From NCBI GenBank assembly GCA_040399325.1, contig JBBASJ010000001.1:1-64000 (forward strand): a DNA stretch of 64,000 bases, written 5' to 3'. Position numbers and translations under genes: made by a program. The notes under the pieces are model-generated. The model was not told the origin of the DNA, searched no databases, and saw only the letters and a program-made list of their open reading frames with translations. This document shows, piece by piece, positions 51,147 to 60,149 of the stretch; the first letter of the stretch is position 1; each line of letters starts with the position of its first letter. This stretch comes from RGUW01 sp040399325 (lineage in GTDB: Bacteria; Cyanobacteriota; Cyanobacteriia; PCC-6307; Cyanobiaceae).

Positions 51147-52343
51147 GTGATGCCCTCACCTGCGGCAGGCCGGCTCACGGGCTTTTGGCGCCGCCGGCGC
51201 ATTCCCTTGGCGTGGCTGTTGTTGACGCGCCAACCCATGCGTCTGGCGGTCGCCCTGGCGGGCATTGCCTTCGCCGGCATTCTGATGTTCATGCAGCTGG
51301 GGTTCCGCGATGGCCTGTTCGAAGCCAGCGTCACGATCCACAAGCTGTTTGACACCGACGTGGTGCTGCTCAGTCCACGCACCACAAGCTCGATCGGCAT
51401 GGCCAGCTTTCCCCGCCGTCGCCTGGTGCAGACCCTGGCGGATCCCGATGTGCTGAGCATCAGTCCGGTCAACTGGAATCTGCTGCTCTGGCGCAACCCC
51501 GAGGCGCGCACCACCCGTTCGATCCTGACGCTCGGATTTGAACCCGGTGATCCGATTTTCCTGGACCCCGCCATCAGCCTTCAGGCTCCCCTGTTGCAGG
51601 ATCGCGGCCGGGTTCTGTTCGACGAGCGCTCCAGACCCGAATTCGGTCCGATCGCCAGCTGGCTCAGTCAGGGGCGCACGGTCGAGACCGAGGTGTCCGG
51701 TCAACGCATCCGCGTGGCCGGACTGGTGGCCCTCGGGCCCTCCTTTGGCGCCGACGGCAACATGATCACCAGCCGGGAGACCTACTTCCGGTTGATGCCC
51801 AACAGTCCCCCCGGGAGCATCGAGCTTGGCCTGGTCCGGCTGAGGCCCGGCGCCGACCCCGACGCGGCGGTTGCACGGCTCAGGCGCGAACTGCCGGCCG
51901 ATGTGCGGGTGCTCACCAAAGCCGGCTTTGAGGAGTTGGAGAAGACCTACTGGCGCACCAGCACGGCCATCGGCTTCATCTTCACCCTCGGCGCCGGCAT
52001 GGGATTTGTGGTGGGCTGCGTGATCGTCTATCAGATCCTGTATTCCGATGTCAGCGATCACCTGCCCGAGTACGCCACGTTGATGGCCATGGGCTATCGC
52101 CTGCCCACCCTGCTCGGGGTGGTGGGTCGCGAGGGCCTGTTGCTGGCGGTGCTGGGCTACCTGCCGGCCTATGTGGCTGGACAGGGGCTGTATGCCCTCG
52201 TGCGCAGCGGTACCCGGTTGCCGGTGGTCATGGATCCAGGCAGAGCCCTGCTGGTGTTCAGCCTGATTCTGGTGATGTGCCTCGGTTCGGCTGGTCTGGC
52301 CATGCGCCGTCTGGGTGATGCCGATCCGGCTGAGATTTTCTGA
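51147..52343 (+). CDS. devC: ABC exporter permease, DevC family
   Basis: A 398-residue membrane subunit of the FtsX/MacB kind. One helix near the N-terminus (RLAVALAGIAFAGILMFMQLGF), a large periplasmic domain at about residues 60-260 (LLSPRTTSSIGMASFPRRRL, NWNLLLWRNPEARTTRS), and three C-terminal helices (GFIFTLGAGMGFVVGCVIVY, GREGLLLAVLGYLPAYVAG, ALLVFSLILVMCLGSAG). ATG at 51147 is immediately after the devB stop; the next codon is also ATG. Confidence 0.92.
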   Translation: MMPSPAAGRLTGFWRRRRIPLAWLLLTRQPMRLAVALAGIAFAGILMFMQLGFRDGLFEASVTIHKLFDTDVVLLSPRTTSSIGMASFPRRRLVQTLADPDVLSISPVNWNLLLWRNPEARTTRSILTLGFEPGDPIFLDPAISLQAPLLQDRGRVLFDERSRPEFGPIASWLSQGRTVETEVSGQRIRVAGLVALGPSFGADGNMITSRETYFRLMPNSPPGSIELGLVRLRPGADPDAAVARLRRELPADVRVLTKAGFEELEKTYWRTSTAIGFIFTLGAGMGFVVGCVIVYQILYSDVSDHLPEYATLMAMGYRLPTLLGVVGREGLLLAVLGYLPAYVAGQGLYALVRSGTRLPVVMDPGRALLVFSLILVMCLGSAGLAMRRLGDADPAEIF

Positions 52344-52345
52344 CC

Positions 52346-53068
52346 ATGACCCCGTCTGCAAGCGCCGCGATTCACCTGCAGGGCCTCAGCCACTGGTACG
52401 GCGTGGGGTCCACCCGGCGCCAGGTGTTGCAGGGGGTGGATCTGCACGTGGAGGCCGGCGAGGTGGTCCTGCTCACCGGGCCGTCGGGCTGTGGCAAGAC
52501 CACCCTGCTCACCCTGGTGGGCGCCCTCAGACAGGTGCAGGAAGGCGCGGTCGCGGTGCTCGGCCAGCAGCTGCGCGGTGCCGGTCGCCGCGAACGCCAG
52601 CGACTGCGACGTTCGATCGGCATGATCTTTCAGGGTCACAATCTGCTGCGCTGTCTCAGCGCCGAACAGAACGTCCAGATGGGTGCCGATCTGCTGCATG
52701 GCCTCAGCTATCGGCAGCGCCGCGACCAGGCCCGCGACTGGTTGCGGGCCGTGGGTCTGGGCGATGAACTCCACAAACTCCCCCACGACCTCTCCGGAGG
52801 TCAGAAACAGCGTGTGGCCATCGCCCGCGCCTTGGCGGCGCGTCCGCGCCTGCTGCTTGCCGATGAACCCACGGCTGCCCTCGATTCACGCACGGGACGC
52901 GAGGTGGTCGAGCTGCTGCAGAGCCTGGCGCGCGAGCAGGGCTGTGCCGTGTTGATGGTCACCCATGACCCCCGCATTCTCGACATCGCCGATCGCCTCG
53001 TGCGCATGGAGGATGGGCGCCTCAGCGACGCCAGCGCCGAAGCTCTGGCTGCCCAGGCCGGTGGGTAA
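52346..53068 (+). CDS. devA: ABC exporter ATP-binding subunit, DevA family
   Basis: A 240-residue ATPase of the LolD/MacB type. Seen: Walker A TGPSGCGKTTLLTLVGALR, Q-loop MIFQGHNLLRCLSAEQN, signature LSGGQKQRVAIARAL, Walker B LLLADEPTAALDSRTG and the switch His in MVTHDPRILD. ATG at 52346, 2 bp after devC. It is the third gene of the exporter; no TolC-like gene is in the window. Confidence 0.95.
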   Translation: MTPSASAAIHLQGLSHWYGVGSTRRQVLQGVDLHVEAGEVVLLTGPSGCGKTTLLTLVGALRQVQEGAVAVLGQQLRGAGRRERQRLRRSIGMIFQGHNLLRCLSAEQNVQMGADLLHGLSYRQRRDQARDWLRAVGLGDELHKLPHDLSGGQKQRVAIARALAARPRLLLADEPTAALDSRTGREVVELLQSLAREQGCAVLMVTHDPRILDIADRLVRMEDGRLSDASAEALAAQAGG

Positions 53069-53104
53069 GCTGATCAACAGACCGCACCTGAAGTTGCTCA
53101 ACGC

Positions 53105-53260
53105 ATGGCCAAGCGCAGAAATCTGAAGAAGGAAAAGCAGGAACGCAACCGGGCCTATGCCCGCAAGTTCAAGAAGCGCAAGCTCCGCAACGACGGCCGC
53201 GGTGAAGGTGCCGGCAACGGTGTCACCGGCACGGCCAACAACGGTGGTGCCGCCGACTGA
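53105..53260 (+). CDS. Small highly basic conserved protein
   Basis: A 51-residue protein from ATG at 53105. The first 34 residues are Lys/Arg-rich (MAKRRNLKKEKQERNRAYAR, KFKKRKLRNDGRG), and the rest is Gly, Asn, Thr and Ala. A protein with this start is conserved across picocyanobacteria as I recall; binding to nucleic acid is suggested by charge only. It is followed by a strong terminator and preceded by a 36-bp gap after devA. Confidence 0.75.
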   Translation: MAKRRNLKKEKQERNRAYARKFKKRKLRNDGRGEGAGNGVTGTANNGGAAD

Positions 53261-53289
53261 TCCGGTCCGGTTCACGGCCTTCAGCACCA

Positions 53290-53319
53290 GGGGGTGACCG
53301 CAGGGCACCCCCTTTTTTT
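53290..53319 (+). terminator. Rho-independent terminator
   Basis: GGGGGTG and CACCCCC pair around a 9-nt loop and are followed by seven T's. It should end transcripts of devBCA and the small basic gene. Confidence 0.85.
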
Positions 53320-53333
53320 GACTGCGAGTGAGC

Positions 53334-54260
53334 ATGTTCATCAGCGTCGTCATCCCCACCTACAACCGGTTGCCGATCCTGCAGAAGTGTCTGCTGGCAC
53401 TCGAGCAGCAGCGTGTCGCCGAGCCGATCAGCCGCTATGAGGTGGTGTTGGTGGATGACGGCTCGACCGATGCAACGGTCGCCTGGCTTGCCGAGCAGGC
53501 CGAGGCCCTTCCCCATGTGCGGCTGATCCGCCAGGACCACGGTGGGCCGGCACTGGGCCGCAACCGGGGCGTCGAGGCCGCCCGTGGCGATGTGATCGTC
53601 TTCATCGACAGCGATCTGATCGTCACCGAGGGCTTTCTGATGGCCCATGCCACTGCCCTGCACCAGGCCTGGCGACGCCAGGGCAACCACCTGTGCTTCA
53701 CCTACGGAGCCGTCATCAACACGGCCGACTTCGAGAACCCCACAGGCGAGCGGCACAAGCTTCGCGATCTCTCCTGGGCCTACTTCGCAACTGGCAACGT
53801 GGCCATCGACCGTGCCTTGCTCGAGCAGGCCGGGCTGTTTGATCCGGCCTTCCGGCTCTATGGCTGGGAAGATCTCGAGCTCGGCGAGCGGCTGCGTCGC
53901 CTTGGGGTTCGCCTGATCCGCTGCCCCGAGGCTGTGGGCTACCACTGGCACCCGCCCCTGAGCCTGGAGCAGATTCCGCGACTGATCCAGGTGGAGCGGG
54001 AACGAGCCCGCATGGGCCTGGTTTTCTATCGCAAGCACCCCACCCGCCGGGTGCGCCTGATCATCCAGTACACCCTTGTCCACCGGCTGTTGTGGGAGGT
54101 GCTGACCCTGGGCGGACTGCTCAACGAACGCAGCCTGCGTCCCCTGCTCGGCTGGTTGATCCGCCATGGTCAGGCCGCCCTGGCCATGGAACTGCTGCGG
54201 CTCCCCCTCAACCGCATCGGTGTGCGGAGACTGTTTGAGGAAGCCCGCAACCCTGTTTGA
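53334..54260 (+). CDS. Family 2 glycosyltransferase
   Basis: A 308-residue GT-A fold enzyme. Seen: FISVVIPTYNRLPILQKCL, VVLVDDGSTDATVAWL, HGGPALGRNRGVEAARGDV, IVFIDSDLIV (the metal-binding DxD-like site) and, further on, YGWEDLELGERLRRLGVRL (the ED acceptor-side motif). It resembles polysaccharide or glycoprotein glycosyltransferases; acceptor unknown. I use ATG at 53334 (MFISVV); GTG at 53328 adds two residues. It starts 14 bp after the terminator. Confidence 0.9.
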   Translation: MFISVVIPTYNRLPILQKCLLALEQQRVAEPISRYEVVLVDDGSTDATVAWLAEQAEALPHVRLIRQDHGGPALGRNRGVEAARGDVIVFIDSDLIVTEGFLMAHATALHQAWRRQGNHLCFTYGAVINTADFENPTGERHKLRDLSWAYFATGNVAIDRALLEQAGLFDPAFRLYGWEDLELGERLRRLGVRLIRCPEAVGYHWHPPLSLEQIPRLIQVERERARMGLVFYRKHPTRRVRLIIQYTLVHRLLWEVLTLGGLLNERSLRPLLGWLIRHGQAALAMELLRLPLNRIGVRRLFEEARNPV

Positions 54261-54385
54261 TAGGTTGGCCTGGTAACCCAAACTCCGCACACCTGCGCGT
54301 TTCGGGTGATCAGCTCCGCTCCGGTCTGCCGGATGCCGTGGCCGATCCCTGGCAGGTGGTGGCCAACCCGAAACTCCCTGCATCC

Positions 54386-55099
54386 ATGGCTGTCGTCACC
54401 CTCGCCGAAATGATGGAGGCTGGCGCCCACTTCGGGCACCAGACTCGCCGCTGGAATCCCAAGATGTCGCGCTACATCTACTGCGCGCGCAACGGGGTTC
54501 ACATCATCGATCTCGTGCAGACCGCGGTCTGCATGAACAACGCCTACAAATGGGTGCGCAGTGCCGCCCGCAGCGGCAAGCGTTTTCTGTTCGTAGGCAC
54601 CAAGAAGCAGGCCTCCGAGGTCATTGCCCAGGAGGCCAGCCGTTGCGGTGCCGCCTATGTCAACCAGCGCTGGCTGGGGGGCATGCTCACCAACTGGACA
54701 ACGATGCGGGCTCGCATCGATCGTCTCAAAGACCTGGAGCGCATGGAGTCCTCCGGGGCCATCGCCATGCGTCCCAAGAAGGAAGCCGCGGTGCTGCGCC
54801 GTGAACTGGAGCGTCTTCAGAAGTACCTGGGCGGTCTCAAGTCGATGCGCCGCCTGCCCGACGTGGTGATCCTGGTTGACCAGCGTCGTGAGACCAATGC
54901 CGTGCTGGAGGCCCGCAAGCTCGACATCCCCCTGGTGTCGATGCTCGACACCAACTGTGATCCCGATCTGTGCGACGTGCCCATTCCCTGCAACGACGAC
55001 GCCGTGCGTTCGGTGCAGCTGGTGCTCGGACGCCTCGCCGACGCCATCAATGAAGGCCGTCACGGCGCATCCAACCAGGACCCTGACGACGAGGGCTGA
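54386..55099 (+). CDS. rpsB: 30S ribosomal protein S2
   Basis: A 237-residue protein. Seen: VVTLAEMMEAGAHFGHQTRR, WNPKMSRYIYCARNGVHIID, KKQASEVIAQEASRCGAAYV, NQRWLGGMLTNWTTMRARI and VSMLDTNCDPDLCDVPIPCN. ATG at 54386. The 125-bp leader after the glycosyltransferase gene holds TAGGTT as a possible -10 (54263-54268). It is paired with tsf downstream, as in most bacteria. Confidence 0.98.
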   Translation: MAVVTLAEMMEAGAHFGHQTRRWNPKMSRYIYCARNGVHIIDLVQTAVCMNNAYKWVRSAARSGKRFLFVGTKKQASEVIAQEASRCGAAYVNQRWLGGMLTNWTTMRARIDRLKDLERMESSGAIAMRPKKEAAVLRRELERLQKYLGGLKSMRRLPDVVILVDQRRETNAVLEARKLDIPLVSMLDTNCDPDLCDVPIPCNDDAVRSVQLVLGRLADAINEGRHGASNQDPDDEG

Positions 55100-55140
55100 G
55101 CCCTCACCCTCAGGTCACCTGGTCCAACCGTCATCGATCC

Positions 55141-55167
55141 GGGGACCGGCTGTCATGGCCGGTCCCC
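55141..55167 (+). terminator. Hairpin in the rpsB-tsf gap
   Basis: GGGGACCGGC pairs perfectly with GCCGGTCCCC around TGTCATG. No T-run follows, so it may act as a partial terminator or as an mRNA stability element that sets the rpsB to tsf ratio. Confidence 0.5.
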
Positions 55168-55197
55168 TGCTGCTTTCACCCACCCCCTACTTCAGTC

Positions 55198-55854
55198 ATG
55201 GCTGAGATCTCCGCCAAACTCGTCAAGGAACTGCGCGACAAGACCGGCGCAGGAATGATGGATTGCAAGAAGGCACTCGCCGAAACCAACGGCGATTCCG
55301 ACAAGGCGATCGAGTGGCTGCGTCAGAAAGGCATCGCCAGCGCCGAGAAGAAGTCAGGTCGCACGGCCGCTGAAGGCGCAATCGGCAGCTACATCCACAC
55401 AGGTGCCAGGGTCGGCGTGCTGGTTGAGGTGAACTGCGAAACTGATTTCGTGGCCCGAGGTGAGCAGTTCCAGGAGCTGCTCCGCAATGTGGCCATGCAG
55501 ATCGCCGCCTGCCCCAATGTGGAGTACGTCACGGTCGACCAGATCCCTGCTGAAGTGGCCGACAAGGAGAAAGCCATCGAAATGGGTCGAGATGATCTGG
55601 CTGGCAAGCCTGAGGCCATGAAGGTCAAGATCGTCGAAGGACGCATCGGCAAGCGCCTCAAGGAACTGTCGCTGCTGGACCAGCCCTTCATCAAGGACAG
55701 CACCATGACCGTTTCTGAGATGGTCAAGCAGGTGGCAGGCAAGCTGGGTGAAAACATCCAGGTGCGTCGGTTCACCCGCTACACCCTGGGAGAGGGCATC
55801 GAGATCGAGAAGGCTGATTTCGCTGCCGAAGTCGCCGCCATGCAGGCCGCCTGA
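55198..55854 (+). CDS. tsf: Elongation factor Ts
   Basis: A 218-residue nucleotide exchange factor for EF-Tu. Seen: AKLVKELRDKTGAGMMDCKK, ALAETNGDSDKAIEWLRQKG, and VEVNCETDFVARGEQFQELL, the EF-Tu contact signatures. This is the short cyanobacterial form with no extra S1-like domains. ATG at 55198. Five bases separate it from the next gene. Confidence 0.98.
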   Translation: MAEISAKLVKELRDKTGAGMMDCKKALAETNGDSDKAIEWLRQKGIASAEKKSGRTAAEGAIGSYIHTGARVGVLVEVNCETDFVARGEQFQELLRNVAMQIAACPNVEYVTVDQIPAEVADKEKAIEMGRDDLAGKPEAMKVKIVEGRIGKRLKELSLLDQPFIKDSTMTVSEMVKQVAGKLGENIQVRRFTRYTLGEGIEIEKADFAAEVAAMQAA

Positions 55855-55859
55855 TCCCC

Positions 55860-56948
55860 TTGGAGCCGTCCTCGCCCGATCGCGAGACAGCTCAGCAGCT
55901 TGAACAGTTGCGAGCCCGTGTCGCTGCGGGCAATCCGCAGCTCTATCGCCACTGGGCCCTGTATCTGCAGGTGCTGCGCGAAGGCCTGGGCCAGGTTGTG
56001 GACCAGGCCTGTTTCCGACTGGCTGTGGAGGTGTATCCGCAGCGTTACAGAGCGATGACGGTTGCCAGTCGCCACGACCTGCACCGTCGCCTGGCCGCCC
56101 TGGTCAGGCGCAGTTGCAGCCTGCTCACCGTCGAGCAGCTGCAGGCCCTGGCCGCGCAGATCCGCCGCCGCCAGCAGCGTCGCATCGCGCGCCAACGCCG
56201 CCAATGGCTGAGCAGTCTCCAACAGCAGGGCGACGGGGCTTCAACCCCTGAGGAACCCAGCGGTTCGGTGCGACTCGGCATGGCGCTGCCGATCAGCCTG
56301 TCTCCGTTTGGTCTCGGCGAGTCGAAAGGTCCGGTCGCCGATTCAGATGGCCAGATCGGCGATGACCGCGAATCCGAGCCATCCGACGGGTTGCTAGCAG
56401 CAATGGCTGCGCTGATGGAGGACGCAGAGGCCCATCTGCAGGCCGAACCAGCCCCAACCGCGACACCCGGCCACGATGGGCTGATGCCGGTGCACCCACT
56501 GGCTTTGCTGGCCTGGGTCGATGACCTCGATGCGGCTCTTGCCCGGCGCCTTCGCAACCTGTCCCATGGAATCAATGTGGAACTGGTCAGGCTTGGGCTG
56601 GGTCCCAGCCTCGTGCCATTGCAACTGCTCGAAGCGGCCGCAGCCGGCCAGCTCGAGATCCAGAACGCTCCGACCAACCTGATCAAACTGACCCTGCCCC
56701 TTCCCGAAGAGCTCGGCACCCACGGCAGCGAGACCCTGGCGGTATGGCTCCGCCCCACCGACATCGAGGTCGACCAGAGCCGTCTGCGAACCTGCCGCAG
56801 CCGTCTGCAGCAGGCGCGCCAGGAGGTGCGCAGAATGGCGCAGACGTACCACCGCCTGGAGCGTCGCCTGCAGGCCCTCGAAGCCGAACAGCTGTGGCTG
56901 AACGATCACTCCACAGCCCATCGTCTCCCGAACCGGCCGACGGGGTAG
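55860..56948 (+). CDS. Hypothetical protein between tsf and recG
   Basis: A 362-residue soluble protein. The N-terminal 120 residues are helical and Arg-rich (RARVAAGNPQLYRHWALYLQ, then QIRRRQQRRIARQRRQW). A disordered stretch at about residues 120-200 is rich in Ser, Asp and Glu. The C-terminal part is an ordered domain (LARRLRNLSHGINVELVRLG, PLPEELGTHGSETLAVWLRP) ending in a coiled coil (RLQQARQEVRRMAQTYHRLE). I do not recognise it; I recall similar genes at this locus in related genomes. The start is TTG at 55860. It overlaps recG by 55 bp. Confidence 0.72.
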   Translation: MEPSSPDRETAQQLEQLRARVAAGNPQLYRHWALYLQVLREGLGQVVDQACFRLAVEVYPQRYRAMTVASRHDLHRRLAALVRRSCSLLTVEQLQALAAQIRRRQQRRIARQRRQWLSSLQQQGDGASTPEEPSGSVRLGMALPISLSPFGLGESKGPVADSDGQIGDDRESEPSDGLLAAMAALMEDAEAHLQAEPAPTATPGHDGLMPVHPLALLAWVDDLDAALARRLRNLSHGINVELVRLGLGPSLVPLQLLEAAAAGQLEIQNAPTNLIKLTLPLPEELGTHGSETLAVWLRPTDIEVDQSRLRTCRSRLQQARQEVRRMAQTYHRLERRLQALEAEQLWLNDHSTAHRLPNRPTG

Positions 56949-59413
56949 ATCCTCGCCTGCATGCCTGGATGCTGCCCTTGCAGCAGGGGCTGCAGCTGGA
57001 GGCCGACCGGGGTTTCGCCAATCTGCAGGGACGTCGCGACACCTTTTCCGTCTTTCTGCAGCAGCAGCTCAGTCAGGCCCCGATCCCGCTCAACACGGCC
57101 GAGCGATCCCGTCAGGATGAACTGCTGGCGGGCTACGGCCGGTACGACACCCTCTCGCTGGCCCAGCGGCAGCGGCTCGTGCGCGTGAGCCGTGAATGGC
57201 TTCTGGCCCTGCGGCAGCGCAGTCGGCCCCCGCAACCGATCAAGCCCCCCAGGCTGCGCACAGCGAACCAGGTGTCTGCCGGTTCAGCCGCAACTGTGGG
57301 CCTCACCCTCGACACGCCGCTTGCCGAGGTGAAGGGCATCGGCCCCCGCACCGCCACCCGTCTGGCCCAGCTTGGCTTGTTGCTGACCAGAGATCTGCTG
57401 CATTACTACCCGCGGGACTACGTCGATTACGCCAACCTGCGACGGATCGTGCAGCTTGAGGCGGGTGAGACCGCCACGATCGTGGCCACCGTGCGGCGCT
57501 CCCATGCCTTCGTGAGCCCACGCAACCCCAACCTCGGCATTCTCGAACTGCAGCTCCAGGACCCCACAGGCCGGTTGAAGGTCAGTCGTTTCTACGCCGG
57601 CCGACGCTTCAGCTCCCCGGCCTGGCTCGCCTCCCAACAACGGCTCTTCCCCGCTGGGAGCGTCGTTGCGGTGAGCGGCCTGGTCAAGACCACCCCCTAC
57701 GGGCCGGCGTTTCAGGATCCCCTGATGGAGGTACTCGAACACCCCAATGCCCCGCTGCAGTCGCAGAGCATCGGCCGTTTGCTGCCGGTTTACGGTCTGA
57801 CCGAAGGTCTCACCGCCGAGCGCCTGCGTCTGGCTGTGGGTGCGGTGTTGCCCGTGATCGAGGGTTGGGCCGATCCCCTGCCCCAGTCCGTGCGGCAAGC
57901 CCAGGGACTGATGCTCCGATCCCATGCCCTGCAGGAGATCCACCAACCGTCAGACCAGGAACGGTTGGCAGCGGCGCGGCGCCGCCTGGTCTTCGACGAG
58001 TTTCTGGTGCTGCAGCTCGGTTTGGCCCAGCGCCGCCGGCAGTTGCGCAGCGCCCAGGCTCCTGTGCTGGTGACGTCGGATCCCCAGCCATCCCTGGTGG
58101 CACGGTTCTTCGCCCTGCTGCCCTTTGGCCTCACCGGCGCTCAGGAGCGAGTGCTGGCCGAGATCCGACAGGATCTGAGCCGGCCGGAGCCCATGGCCCG
58201 GTTGGTGCAGGGTGATGTGGGCAGTGGCAAAACGGTGGTGGCCCTGGCGGCGCTGTTGGCTGCGATTGAGGCCGGTTGCCAGGGTGCGCTGATGGCACCC
58301 ACCGAAGTGCTGGCCCAACAGCATTTTGCCAAAGTGGCTGACTGGTTGACCCAGCTGCACGTCAGCACCGCCCTACTCACCGGCTCGACCCCGGCCCGCC
58401 GCCGGCGTGCGCTGCTCGAAGATCTCAGCAACGGACAGGTGCAGTTGCTCGTCGGCACCCATGCCCTGCTGGAAGACCCGGTTGATTTCGCCCGCCTGGG
58501 GCTGGTGGTGGTCGATGAACAACACCGTTTCGGCGTCAACCAGCGCAACCGGCTGCTGGCCAAAGGCCTGCAGCCGCACCTGCTGACCATGACGGCCACG
58601 CCGATTCCACGCACCCTGGCGCTGTCGCTCCATGGCGATCTCGATGTAAGCCAGATCGACGAGCTGCCACCCGGTCGACAGCCGGTGGTCACCAAGGTGT
58701 TGCGCAGCAGCGCCCGGCAGGAGGCCTATGACCTGATTCGGGCCGAAGTGGCCCGCGGACAGCGGGCCTATGTGGTTCTGCCGCTGGTCCAGGAGTCTGA
58801 AAAACTCGATTTGCGCTCAGCGGTCGAGGTCCACGAGCAGCTCAGCACCGTTGTGTTTCCTGACCTGTCGGTCGGGCTGCTGCACGGCCGGCTCAGCAGT
58901 GAGGCCAAGCAACAGGCCATCGCCGCGTTTGCCGACGGGCGCACCCAGGTTCTGGTCAGCACCACCGTGGTCGAAGTGGGTGTCGATGTGCCGGCCGCCA
59001 CCGTGATGGTGATCGAGCATGCCGAGCGCTTCGGTCTGGCCCAGCTCCACCAGTTGCGCGGTCGGGTCGGTCGCGGCGCGGCGCGGTCGAGCTGCCTGTT
59101 GATCAACGACAGCAGCAACGGCCAGGCGAGGCAACGGTTGGAGTTGCTCGAGCGCTCCTCAGATGGATTCGAAATCGCTGAGATGGATCTGCGATTCCGC
59201 GGCCCTGGCCAGGTGCTCGGAACCCGTCAGTCGGGCCTGCCCGATCTGGCACTCGCCAGCCTGGCCAGCGACGGTGCCGTACTGGAGCAGGCGCGTGAGG
59301 TGGCCCAGGCGATCACGGCCGCGGATCCAGATCTGAGCCAGCACCGCCAGCTCGCCGCGATGCTGCTGGCGCAACGGCGGCGTCAGTGTGAGGCTGCCGT
59401 TCAACTCAACTGA
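56894..59413 (+). CDS. recG: ATP-dependent DNA helicase RecG
   Basis: A branched-DNA helicase that remodels stalled forks and Holliday junctions, 839 residues from GTG at 56894. A cyanobacterial N-terminal extension leads to the wedge domain (PLAEVKGIGPRTATRLAQLG, DLLHYYPRDYVDYA). Helicase motifs are Walker A VQGDVGSGKTVVALAALLA, TEVLAQQHF, DEQHRFGVNQR (DEQH box), TMTATPIPRTLAL, VEVGVDVPAATVMVIEHAER and QLRGRVGRG. The start is uncertain because the frame is open upstream into the preceding gene. Confidence 0.95.
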   Translation: MAERSLHSPSSPEPADGVDPRLHAWMLPLQQGLQLEADRGFANLQGRRDTFSVFLQQQLSQAPIPLNTAERSRQDELLAGYGRYDTLSLAQRQRLVRVSREWLLALRQRSRPPQPIKPPRLRTANQVSAGSAATVGLTLDTPLAEVKGIGPRTATRLAQLGLLLTRDLLHYYPRDYVDYANLRRIVQLEAGETATIVATVRRSHAFVSPRNPNLGILELQLQDPTGRLKVSRFYAGRRFSSPAWLASQQRLFPAGSVVAVSGLVKTTPYGPAFQDPLMEVLEHPNAPLQSQSIGRLLPVYGLTEGLTAERLRLAVGAVLPVIEGWADPLPQSVRQAQGLMLRSHALQEIHQPSDQERLAAARRRLVFDEFLVLQLGLAQRRRQLRSAQAPVLVTSDPQPSLVARFFALLPFGLTGAQERVLAEIRQDLSRPEPMARLVQGDVGSGKTVVALAALLAAIEAGCQGALMAPTEVLAQQHFAKVADWLTQLHVSTALLTGSTPARRRRALLEDLSNGQVQLLVGTHALLEDPVDFARLGLVVVDEQHRFGVNQRNRLLAKGLQPHLLTMTATPIPRTLALSLHGDLDVSQIDELPPGRQPVVTKVLRSSARQEAYDLIRAEVARGQRAYVVLPLVQESEKLDLRSAVEVHEQLSTVVFPDLSVGLLHGRLSSEAKQQAIAAFADGRTQVLVSTTVVEVGVDVPAATVMVIEHAERFGLAQLHQLRGRVGRGAARSSCLLINDSSNGQARQRLELLERSSDGFEIAEMDLRFRGPGQVLGTRQSGLPDLALASLASDGAVLEQAREVAQAITAADPDLSQHRQLAAMLLAQRRRQCEAAVQLN

Positions 59414-59426
59414 GCCCAACCCCGTG

Positions 59427-60134
59427 ATGGAGCTGCGTCCCTGGCATCCGATCCCGATCGTCGATTGCGGCGAGCCGCTGCTGCCCCTGCCAGCGACCCT
59501 ATGGCGGCTCGAACCCCATCCTTACGTCGCTGTCGGGGCGCCCTATGGACCGGGTCAATGCCCCTTTCAGCTGCGCCAGGGTGTGGTGCATCGCCTGCTG
59601 CAGGCCCAGGACAGGCTGCAACAACAACAGCCCACGTGGCGCCTGGCGATCATGGATGGATGGCGACCGTTAGCGGTCCAACGGCACATGGTGGCCCACG
59701 CGATCGCTGAGCAGTGCCAGATCGAAGGAGTGGATCCACGCGTTGCCTCGCCCCAGCGCGCTGCCATTGAGGCCGTGGTCGGACGCTTCTGGGCTCCGCC
59801 CAGCGACGATCCAGCCGCTCCGCCCCCCCACAGCACGGGAGCGGCCGTGGACCTCACCCTGGCCACAGCATCGGGCGCGGAGCTTGACATGGGCGGGGCC
59901 ATCGACGCCATCGGCGCGGTGTCGGAACCCGACCACTACGCCCAGCCTGCCCTCGCCTTGCCCGACGGGCCTGAAGCCCAGTGGCACAACCGGCGCCGAC
60001 TGCTGCAGCGCACCATGGCTTCGGTGGGGTTCTGCCAGCACCCCAACGAGTGGTGGCATTTCAGCTGGGGGGATCAACTGTGGGCCTGGCGCACCGAGCA
60101 CCGGCAGGCCTGCTATGGCCGCGTTGACGCCTGA
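59427..60134 (+). CDS. D-alanyl-D-alanine dipeptidase (VanX-type)
   Basis: A 235-residue zinc dipeptidase of the M15D family. Seen: LAIMDGWRPLAVQRHMV (the Arg that stabilises the transition state), HSTGAAVDLTLAT (metal-binding HxxxxxxD), and NEWWHFSWGD (ExxH with catalytic Glu and third ligand). It cleaves D-Ala-D-Ala, most likely for cell-wall turnover and not for vancomycin resistance, as no vanH or vanA is near. ATG at 59427, 13 bp after recG. Confidence 0.92.
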   Translation: MELRPWHPIPIVDCGEPLLPLPATLWRLEPHPYVAVGAPYGPGQCPFQLRQGVVHRLLQAQDRLQQQQPTWRLAIMDGWRPLAVQRHMVAHAIAEQCQIEGVDPRVASPQRAAIEAVVGRFWAPPSDDPAAPPPHSTGAAVDLTLATASGAELDMGGAIDAIGAVSEPDHYAQPALALPDGPEAQWHNRRRLLQRTMASVGFCQHPNEWWHFSWGDQLWAWRTEHRQACYGRVDA

Positions 60135-60149
60135 AATGCAGGCTCTGAT

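Noticed and set aside
59427..60134. Vancomycin resistance locus
   Set aside because: A VanX-type dipeptidase alone, with no vanH, vanA or two-component genes nearby, indicates wall turnover.
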